Assembly: GCA_030609605.1 (NCBI GenBank)
Contig: JAUWBY010000027.1
Coordinates: 1-15,846 of the forward strand
Direction of reading: 5' to 3'
Source of the DNA: Candidatus Eiseniibacteriota bacterium
GTDB lineage: Bacteria > Joyebacterota > Joyebacteria > Joyebacterales > Joyebacteraceae
DNA length: 15,846 nucleotides
Shown here: positions 8,201 to 12,907 of the stretch, in pieces
How the letters are laid out: each line of letters starts with the position of its first letter
Position numbering within the stretch: position 1 is the first letter of the stretch
The notes under the pieces: generated by a model
The model's database searches: none
Told to the model about the DNA's origin: nothing
Seen by the model: only the letters and a program-made list of their open reading frames with translations
Made by a program: the position numbers and the translations under genes

Positions 8201-10610
8201 TCACTACCAGTGTGTCTGCGCCATTCGCCGCGTGGAGTATGGTCAGATCTACGCCCGCATTGCTGTTGTGGTCGTCGTCGGATTCCGGCGCTTCTTCGTC
8301 GACCGCAATGATGGTAGCATCCACCGGCAGGAAGACCGTCTCCACGGGGAGGCTCCCTGCATCCCCAACGATCTCGATGATACCGTAGCTTGCCCCCACT
8401 ACGATCGTTCCCACAGCAACGCCGTCCGCATCCGTCACGATCGGCGTATCGAGCGAGACGACGAGTCCCTCAGGTGCCGCTGCAAGCGCGATGCTTAGAT
8501 CAGAAAGCTCTACTGCGTTGCCCCACTCATCGACCACAGACGCCGTGAGCACCGCCGTCTCACCGGCGCAGAGCGCGGTCGGACATGCCGCCAGTTCGAC
8601 GAATGCCGCTTCACCGGACTCAAGAACGATTGTCAGCGTGTCCACGTCAATCGAAGCAAACTCCGAACTCGGATCGATCACCGCAGTCACAAGAGCGGTG
8701 CCTGCAACAGTTCCGGAGAACTCAACCTCAAACCGACCGTTCGGGTCAGTCTCCACTACGGTTATGCTGAACCCGCCGCCAACACCGAGGGCCGTCATGG
8801 TCGCATTGAGCCCAGCGACGGGAGCACCGTTGCCGCTTGCGTCGACGAGCTGTCCAATGATCCTCGCTACACTGTCACCGACAGCGATCTCATAGCTGTC
8901 GCTTTCGAGCGTGAGCTGTGTGGGCGCAGGTGCTCCTATTCCCACCTCGAGGACATTCACGAGTCTCTGACTCGTCGCGAGCACTCTCAGGATCTCGATC
9001 TCGTCGTCAGCGACGAGGAAGCCGGCGCGCCCATTGACGAACATGTCGCCCGTGATGGCAGGAGGATCAAGCACAACACCGTTGGTGTCCGCGATAACGA
9101 CGTTGCCGAGAGGCGGATGGGCGGGATCAAGACGTGTAACGGAGATCGAGACGCTGTCGATAAAATCATCATCCCAATACGCCACGCGCTCGTCGTCGTC
9201 GCGCGGCTCGAGCCACGCTTCCGCGTAGTAGTAGAGACCGCTGTCGGGGATGCTGACTGTCGTCGCTACCCCGTAGATGGTGCTGCCGAGCGAATCCACG
9301 TAGGCGAAGTGCGTCGCCTCGACTGCCGGAAGCGTCAGTGTACCCACACTCATTGTGTCGCCATCACTGACGGTTGCGGGGGTCTCCGCTTCGACATAAC
9401 CCATCGCTACGGCGACCACGTTCCAGTCGCCATCAATAACGGTCGCGATGGAGAAACCGCCGGAGCCACCGGCCACGACGTACGGACCATCTCCTCCCGC
9501 TTCCCCAGTCTCCGCATCATAGACCGTCACCGTGACGTCGGTGGCTGGACCTCCGGAGAGGGCCACCTGCCCCTCGATGCGGCCTGTGACTTTGGTCAGC
9601 GCGAAATCGATGCCCGTGATCTCGGCCTCATCAACGATGGTCACACCCTCCACCGTCAGGGAGAGATACGACTCGCCCGTCGCCACAACGTCGTAGGTGC
9701 CGTCCGGAACCAGGTAGATCGTGTAGTCGCCGCCACCTGGCGGGGCATCGGCCGATTCAACCGCCACTCCACCACTCCAGGCCGTAACGGTGACGACAGT
9801 TGTATGATCATCAAGATCGTCGAGTGTGACTGTTCCGGATATGGAACCCCCGGGAGGGAATCCCTCGTCCGGCACGCCGTCTGCGTCTGCATCCACGACG
9901 GTCTCGTAGTAGCTGTCGAGGTCCGTGAAGGCGTCCCACGGCGTGTCAATATCTGATTCAACGCCGGTGGATGATGTCGGCATCGCATCGTACGCGCCCG
10001 AATTGTCGCCTCCGACGATGGCGGCGATGAACCTGAGCGTAGTGCCCTCGGGCACTACCCCCCCACCGAGTCCGAAGAGGCCGTTCCATGACATCCGGGC
10101 CTCGATGTGCCTCCAGCCTGGATTGCACTGGGAGTAGACCTCGTCGACGGGCGTGGTGCTCGTCGGGTCGGAGCAGTGCTTGATCTCAAAGACGCCGGGG
10201 AGATCCCAGCCAGCCATGATCACGTCCGCACCCATTGTGCTGAACGTGATTCTCCGCGCGTAGAAATCGGCGGACGAGAAGTCCGTTGCCCCCGTGATCC
10301 CGTTCTGCGCATCGGTATCTATGAAGAGGAGATAGCCGTTTCCAAGCTGACTGGGAGCGTTGGCGGTAGTGATGCCGACATAGAGGCTATCGGCATCCCA
10401 GGTGACATAGAGATCGACCAGGTCGCCGTCACTCGCACCCCAACGGTTGTCGTTGTCCGGGTCTTCCACACCCAGCTCATCGGGTTCCCAATCGTTCTCT
10501 TCTTCAGTGACGTGCCCGTTGATGTATGGGCTGTTGTACGTCTTGCCCGCGACAGTTCCGCAGGCAAGCAGGAGAACAAGCAGTATCAGAATCGGGATAT
10601 GTCGTCGCAT
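5259..10610 (-). CDS. Giant secreted multidomain surface protein with DOMON/CBM9-like, Ig-like, glucodextranase C-type and FlgD-like C-terminal domains
   Basis: A protein of 1783 residues. The start at 10610 is preferred over an ATG at 10664 because GAGGA lies 7 nt upstream and the protein then begins with a signal sequence. LLAC17 could be a weak lipobox; otherwise cleavage is near A-G22. Domains in order: about 24-235, DOMON/CBM9-like beta-sandwich; 240-248, a DxDxDGxxD calcium loop; 254-340 and 342-430, two carboxypeptidase-regulatory-like domains; 562-665 and 668-765, invasin-type Ig-like repeats; 770-975, a second DOMON/glucodextranase-like sandwich; 980-1085, an Ig-like domain with a DDGEGADMISGDGVYT motif; 1088-1340, a domain resembling the glucodextranase C-terminal module (AEGDDHGPN, YYYPTN, PGSFDITSFEIFADGDWLVF, IDIYID); 1681-1783, a FlgD-like Ig domain (PNPFSPNGDGIYD, FYDLSGR, IDWDGTDENG, PYGIYVMRLEA). 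No catalytic domain is seen. Glucodextranase-type modules accompany starch- and dextran-active enzymes, so polysaccharide binding or surface attachment is likely, but this is inference. FlgD-like ends are common on exported proteins of FCB lineages. Confidence 0.88.
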   Translation of the reverse strand: MRRHIPILILLVLLLACGTVAGKTYNSPYINGHVTEEENDWEPDELGVEDPDNDNRWGASDGDLVDLYVTWDADSLYVGITTANAPSQLGNGYLLFIDTDAQNGITGATDFSSADFYARRITFSTMGADVIMAGWDLPGVFEIKHCSDPTSTTPVDEVYSQCNPGWRHIEARMSWNGLFGLGGGVVPEGTTLRFIAAIVGGDNSGAYDAMPTSSTGVESDIDTPWDAFTDLDSYYETVVDADADGVPDEGFPPGGSISGTVTLDDLDDHTTVVTVTAWSGGVAVESADAPPGGGDYTIYLVPDGTYDVVATGESYLSLTVEGVTIVDEAEITGIDFALTKVTGRIEGQVALSGGPATDVTVTVYDAETGEAGGDGPYVVAGGSGGFSIATVIDGDWNVVAVAMGYVEAETPATVSDGDTMSVGTLTLPAVEATHFAYVDSLGSTIYGVATTVSIPDSGLYYYAEAWLEPRDDDERVAYWDDDFIDSVSISVTRLDPAHPPLGNVVIADTNGVVLDPPAITGDMFVNGRAGFLVADDEIEILRVLATSQRLVNVLEVGIGAPAPTQLTLESDSYEIAVGDSVARIIGQLVDASGNGAPVAGLNATMTALGVGGGFSITVVETDPNGRFEVEFSGTVAGTALVTAVIDPSSEFASIDVDTLTIVLESGEAAFVELAACPTALCAGETAVLTASVVDEWGNAVELSDLSIALAAAPEGLVVSLDTPIVTDADGVAVGTIVVGASYGIIEIVGDAGSLPVETVFLPVDATIIAVDEEAPESDDDHNSNAGVDLTILHAANGADTLVVTLDFSSNWDGVHLGLAIEANGDAAGATPEPFTFPINYGHDLLPDYAFTYKYAAENYADLRKWSGGGWQFYDHLNGIWVTDWVDGADVVSWIAKSVEKTAFRIPLAVIEAAVGDTLRLEAYVMQETDGEQRTALDSVPHDATHDMEPETGEWWETATTPVTLTNYADYVVVSEGFAPGLANGQASPSPAQPGDVVTYSIEVTDTGGGIGDVFLNLSDIGGEPLVRMQDDGEGADMISGDGVYTIADTLTSSASDGEHLVTVTARDAANVWPATAGITLTVHNPATALRQFTDAEGDDHGPNQLDGSGNPVSGLYYYYPTNLVFFPGSFDITSFEIFADGDWLVFRTYVAQLINHQDAGAADWGAPQPSEQTCDDPYRTDLNLQKIDIYIDAKEGAGSTSGFPNRYVDVASVDAWDYGISIEGWGKWFVNSNDSNSSASWSLYKNDSDIAMCDNYEENFIDVRVRRDLFGDDADEDADIGNWDIIVCISSHDGETSDSNLGGIRWINKNTGEWQFGGGRDSEGGRDRDANLIDVAVSPGEGKAPGRTQEEMLDYTTADAEQRFDESKVACLLEASFAEDFSPPIIAEFEGHGREGHIPGEGEGTIEHIPWLALDGAPAVFWTTITDPVSGVETARFFWHTLGDTTRHVVDMVNLIGDVWAADVARADITAVADEVDLNVTGMGRVLVGYIHATDKSSNENDIWAGPFELAIPEPWAESQRIAHSDTTAADEAVVFLFQDGTTVTMYESSLVTERGDSLELVLTPVAASAVDIANIRPDMDFIGTARTLALEKEDGTPVDLEGQVTLSLHYPEYDAGPLDQGKFGLFQWIIETDRWILEGAANSPSSNTVGAVADVLGLFGIFFWNGLDFDDTVGLSGVISEPNPFSPNGDGIYDSTTITFYLGREADHVNVEFYDLSGRLARQLVWHQPTEFTGWLRGSIDWDGTDENGHVVPYGIYVMRLEAKFKTEPTYERVNRPVVVIK

Positions 10611-10617
10611 TACCTCT

Positions 10618-10622
10618 TCCTC
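10618..10622 (-). promoter_or_regulatory. Ribosome-binding site fixing the start of the giant secreted protein
   Basis: GAGGA on the minus strand, 7 nt before the ATG at 10610. The upstream ATG at 10664 has no comparable site, and using it would place 18 charged residues before the signal sequence. Confidence 0.7.
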
Positions 10623-10649
10623 GGTGGCGCGGCGCAGAATTCCACCGCG

Positions 10650-10731
10650 TTTCCTGTCTCCCAATAGCGCAGTCTCAAACTCCGCTGCTCTTTCTGTCTC
10701 CGGTAGCGCAGCCTCAGACTCCGCTGCGTTC
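10650..10731. repeat. Two-copy tandem repeat (~41 nt unit) with internal stem-loops
   Basis: Two adjacent imperfect copies, 10650-10690 and 10691-10731. Both contain (plus strand) a TGTCTCC block, then TAGCGCAG, then ACTCCGCTGC; they differ by a few substitutions and small indels. Within the lower copy CGCAGC pairs with GCTGCG across a 10-nt loop (about 10706-10727); the other copy pairs less perfectly. The higher-coordinate copy overlaps the last five codons and the stop of the sirtuin gene. No T-tract follows either stem on the minus strand, so it does not look like an intrinsic terminator. It may be an RNA-processing or attenuation element between the sirtuin and the giant surface gene, or a remnant of a dispersed genomic repeat. 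Confidence 0.7.
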
Positions 10732-11523
10732 CTTCACCTCACCCGTGGTCCCGGGCGCCTTTTCCTGATAGCCCATACACTCACTGATGCGATCGAGCAG
10801 CTCTGGGAGTATCTCGCCTGCCTCGCCGATCAGAGTGGTATCTATGAGAGCTGATATCGGTGTGTAGTGAGTATTGACCTCGATGACCAAGGCGCCGTTG
10901 TGCTTTGCGACCAGGGGAAGCGTAGCCGCAGGGCGCACCTGTGCGGACGTACCGACTACCAGCATGACGTCACACGTACACGCCGCTTCGTGCGATCGCT
11001 CGTAGGCATCCATCGGCAGGGGTTCGCCGAACCAGACCACATCCGGTCTCAAGATGGATCCACACTCCTTACACAAAGGCGGATTCTCTTCCAACGGGCA
11101 CTCGCAGAAGTCGCATACCGTCAGTTCGCGTGTGCACCGGGCTCGCCAGATGTTCCCGTGCAATTCCACGACATCCTTGCTGCCCGCCCGGAGGTGTAAC
11201 CCGTCCACATTCTGCGTGACGACCGTTACCTTGTCGAACACAGCTGTCATCTTTGCGATCGCAGTGTGTCCGGGGTTAGGATCCACCTCCGAGATTATCT
11301 GGCGCCTGTAGTCGTACCAGCTCCAGACCAGCCGGGGATCTCTCTCGAAGGCTTGCCAGGTTGCGAGGTCCTCAGCGTTGTACTTCTGCCAAAGCCCGTC
11401 CTGACCTCTGAAGGTCGGAACGCCACTCTCCGCGGAGACACCGGCTCCTGTGAATACGATGATGTTCGAGGCGTGGCCGAGTCTCTCCACCAGATCCAGG
11501 GGAATCCCACTTGTGGATATCAT
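10714..11523 (-). CDS. cobB: NAD-dependent protein deacylase, class III sirtuin (SIRT5/CobB type)
   Basis: A 269-residue Sir2-family enzyme. It uses NAD+ to remove acyl groups from lysine, giving nicotinamide and O-acyl-ADP-ribose in the cytoplasm. Seen motifs: Rossmann GAGVSAESG (26-34), TFRG (37-40), QNVDGLH (104-110), catalytic H122 in ELHGN, FGEPLP (165-170), GTSAQV (191-196) and EVN (215-217). Zinc ligands come from C137-x2-C140 and C151-x2-C154, with C130 as an alternative ligand. Y70 and R73 in WYDYRR match the Tyr and Arg that bind succinyl or malonyl groups in SIRT5 and CobB, so desuccinylase/demalonylase activity is likely. An ATG at 11544 would add seven residues, but GGAGG (11531-11535) lies 7 nt before the ATG at 11523, which is preferred. 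The gene follows the 4Fe-4S membrane protein by 31 nt, and its last codons lie within the tandem repeat. The symbol rests on family resemblance. Confidence 0.93.
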   Translation of the reverse strand: MISTSGIPLDLVERLGHASNIIVFTGAGVSAESGVPTFRGQDGLWQKYNAEDLATWQAFERDPRLVWSWYDYRRQIISEVDPNPGHTAIAKMTAVFDKVTVVTQNVDGLHLRAGSKDVVELHGNIWRARCTRELTVCDFCECPLEENPPLCKECGSILRPDVVWFGEPLPMDAYERSHEAACTCDVMLVVGTSAQVRPAATLPLVAKHNGALVIEVNTHYTPISALIDTTLIGEAGEILPELLDRISECMGYQEKAPGTTGEVKERSGV

Positions 11524-11530
11524 TCCCTCG

Positions 11531-11535
11531 CCTCC
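11531..11535 (-). promoter_or_regulatory. Ribosome-binding site deciding the sirtuin start
   Basis: GGAGG on the minus strand, 7 nt upstream of the ATG at 11523. If translation began at 11544 this sequence would be inside the coding region, encoding Gly-Gly. Confidence 0.65.
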
Positions 11536-11554
11536 CTGGGCCAATGTTCAAACC

Positions 11555-12475
11555 CTAACCCGGCGTCGGAGGAACCTCACTGGTGCCCCAGTGCGGCGCC
11601 GGCTCTCTCATCTTCTCTCCGGTTCTGTTCCGGGACGGAGCTGTTCCGAATCTCCAGAAGGCAGAACCTGTTGTTGTGCAGTTCATACATCTAATGCAGT
11701 CCACGCTTCCGATCTGCTCGGGAGCCTTGAGATCCATTGGGCAGTTGCGTGAGCAGTGCCCGCACGTCGCGCAGTTCTCAAGATCGGATCCTTGCGCATA
11801 GGCGATCGCGCATGTGTCGAGATCAAAATCAAGCTGAAGAAGGCTGAACTTGTTCATCAGCCCAAAGAGCGCTCCGAGAGGGCAGACGAAACGACAGAAC
11901 GGTCTGCGCATCATCGCCGCAAGAGCCACGAGAGCGACCAGCATAACGATCTTGAGGGCGAAGACCTGAGTTGCGAAGCTCATGCCCTCCGCATAGTCCG
12001 AGCCCCGAGCGGCCCATGCCAACCACGGGAGACCCGCCTCAAGAGTCCCCGCCGGACAGAACTTGCAGAACCACGGCTCGAACGTCACCCACGAGACAAC
12101 GCCCACAACGAGAACCAGGACCACGTATTTCATGTGGCGAAGCCAGTCAGGTGCGGAGAACTTCGGAACCTTGAGCTTGTAGATGAACTCCTGGAACCAC
12201 CCGAACGGACACAACCAACCGCACGCCCACCGTCCCGTCGCCAGACCGATCAACCCAAGAATGCCGATAAGGTAGAACGGAAACGCACGGACGATTATGA
12301 AGTGCTGAAGTGTGCCGATCGGGCAAGAGCCCCAGGCAAGCGGACACGCGTAGCAGTTGAGGATGGGAACACATGCACCCTTCAGAGTCCCCTGATAGAA
12401 GCTCGCCGTGGGTATCGATGTGAAGTAGGAGTTCGTGACAATGAGCGAGAAGAGCTGGACGATACGCCGTTTCAT
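11555..12475 (-). CDS. Polytopic 4Fe-4S membrane ferredoxin (NapH/NosR/YccM-like)
   Basis: A 306-residue integral membrane iron-sulfur protein. Hydrophobic segments lie at about 57-80, 114-134 and 172-190, with a further N-terminal segment. Cysteine motifs in order: C35, C41, C44 and C51 in a GACVPILNCYACPLAWGSCP segment; C85-x3-C89-P; C137-x2-C140-P; C194-x3-C198-P; then a ferredoxin-like C235-x2-C238-x2-C241-x3-C245-P and C260-x2-C263-x2-C266. The paired CxxxCP motifs next to membrane segments are typical of NapH/NosR-type proteins that pass electrons between quinol and periplasmic or cytoplasmic redox partners. The last cluster motif lacks its expected fourth cysteine; C222 could substitute. 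The C-terminal 35 residues are polar and probably disordered. AGGAAGG lies 10 nt upstream of the ATG. The gene starts 24 nt after the CxxC micropeptide and precedes the sirtuin. The exact redox partner is not shown by the sequence. Confidence 0.88.
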   Translation of the reverse strand: MKRRIVQLFSLIVTNSYFTSIPTASFYQGTLKGACVPILNCYACPLAWGSCPIGTLQHFIIVRAFPFYLIGILGLIGLATGRWACGWLCPFGWFQEFIYKLKVPKFSAPDWLRHMKYVVLVLVVGVVSWVTFEPWFCKFCPAGTLEAGLPWLAWAARGSDYAEGMSFATQVFALKIVMLVALVALAAMMRRPFCRFVCPLGALFGLMNKFSLLQLDFDLDTCAIAYAQGSDLENCATCGHCSRNCPMDLKAPEQIGSVDCIRCMNCTTTGSAFWRFGTAPSRNRTGEKMREPAPHWGTSEVPPTPG

Positions 12476-12499
12476 GCGCGCAAGACCTTCCTAAGCAGT

Positions 12500-12637
12500 T
12501 CAAGCAACGCCGATGCAGGTCAGACAGATCATGGCGCCGTTGGAGAGCGTCTCCCAGAAGTCCTCGACCATGAGTCCGTAGACAAAGCAAGCGCTGAGAA
12601 CAATAGCAAGCAGGGTGAAGACGAGCTTCCTCACCAT
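12500..12637 (-). CDS. 45-residue membrane micropeptide with C-terminal CxxC (CD1871A-like)
   Basis: A short open frame from ATG at 12637 to TGA at 12500 encodes 45 residues. It has a basic start (MVRK), one transmembrane helix (about 5-22), a short amphipathic segment with Glu and Trp (about 25-33), and the ending ICLTCIGVA. This layout matches my recollection of the CD1871A family of CxxC-containing peptides, which are 40-50 residues long, end in an ICLxCIG-type motif and are encoded beside a 4Fe-4S membrane protein. Here too the 4Fe-4S gene follows, 24 nt downstream. The two cysteines (C38, C41) could bind metal or support a cluster; the function is unknown. A G-rich stretch (GGGGGCGG, 3 nt upstream) is a weak ribosome site. 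An in-frame ATG at 12670 would add 11 residues but has no ribosome site. A larger frame on the same strand (12147-12743) overlaps it but has no recognisable features. Confidence 0.78.
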   Translation of the reverse strand: MVRKLVFTLLAIVLSACFVYGLMVEDFWETLSNGAMICLTCIGVA

Positions 12638-12714
12638 ATCCGCCCCCAGTCCGTCCGCTCGACCACACATGTACATGAGGTCGCGGGTACATACCCATCA
12701 AGCTGTTCCATGTG

Positions 12715-12743
12715 ATTCTAGCCCTCAGAAGGCACTCCGTCAA
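12715..12743 (-). promoter_or_regulatory. Sigma-70-type promoter for the micropeptide/4Fe-4S/sirtuin operon
   Basis: On the minus strand TTGACG (12743-12738) and TAGAAT (12720-12715) are separated by exactly 17 nt. Each hexamer matches the consensus at five of six positions. The start would fall near 12708, giving a leader of about 70 nt before the micropeptide ATG. The element lies just past the ppdK terminator, where a new unit should begin. Confidence 0.7.
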
Positions 12744-12793
12744 GATTCGATAGCCGACAAGACGGGCATTCCCGACCGTATGCCCCTCGCGGC

Positions 12794-12831
12794 AAGAAAA
12801 GAAGGCGGGGACGAAACCTGCCGTCCCCGCC
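12794..12831 (-). terminator. Rho-independent terminator of ppdK
   Basis: A perfect 10-bp GC-rich stem (12804-12813 paired with 12822-12831) with an 8-nt loop. In the minus-strand transcript it is followed by the T-rich run TTCTTTTCTT (12803-12794). It lies about 76 nt past the ppdK stop and just upstream of the next promoter, so it separates the two units. Confidence 0.88.
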
Positions 12832-12907
12832 GTTTCAGCGTGCCGTCATGTTTTCAGCTGACGCACTATGCGCGCGCCACAGAACCGGACTACCTGCGCG
12901 CCGTTCT

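Noticed and set aside
7143..8498. Long plus-strand open frame (451 codons) inside the giant surface gene
   Set aside because: It lies antisense to a well-supported coding region, has no recognisable domain or ribosome site and is rich in Arg, His and Val, as expected from reading a GC-rich gene backwards.
5259..10610. Giant protein as a glucodextranase or amylopullulanase enzyme
   Set aside because: Only the accessory C-terminal-type domain is recognisable. No GH15, GH57 or GH13 catalytic motifs were seen.
10611..10664. ATG at 10664 as the start of the giant protein
   Set aside because: It would put 18 mostly charged residues before the signal sequence and lacks a ribosome site; the ATG at 10610 has GAGGA at 7 nt.
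10650..10731. Repeat pair as a CRISPR array
   Set aside because: The two copies are directly adjacent with no spacer, are imperfect, and no cas gene is nearby.
12147..12743. Minus-strand frame of 198 codons upstream of and overlapping the 4Fe-4S gene
   Set aside because: It covers the promoter, the micropeptide and the start of the 4Fe-4S gene in another frame. Its composition is unlike a real protein, whereas the 45-residue frame has a membrane helix, a CxxC motif and fitting neighbours.
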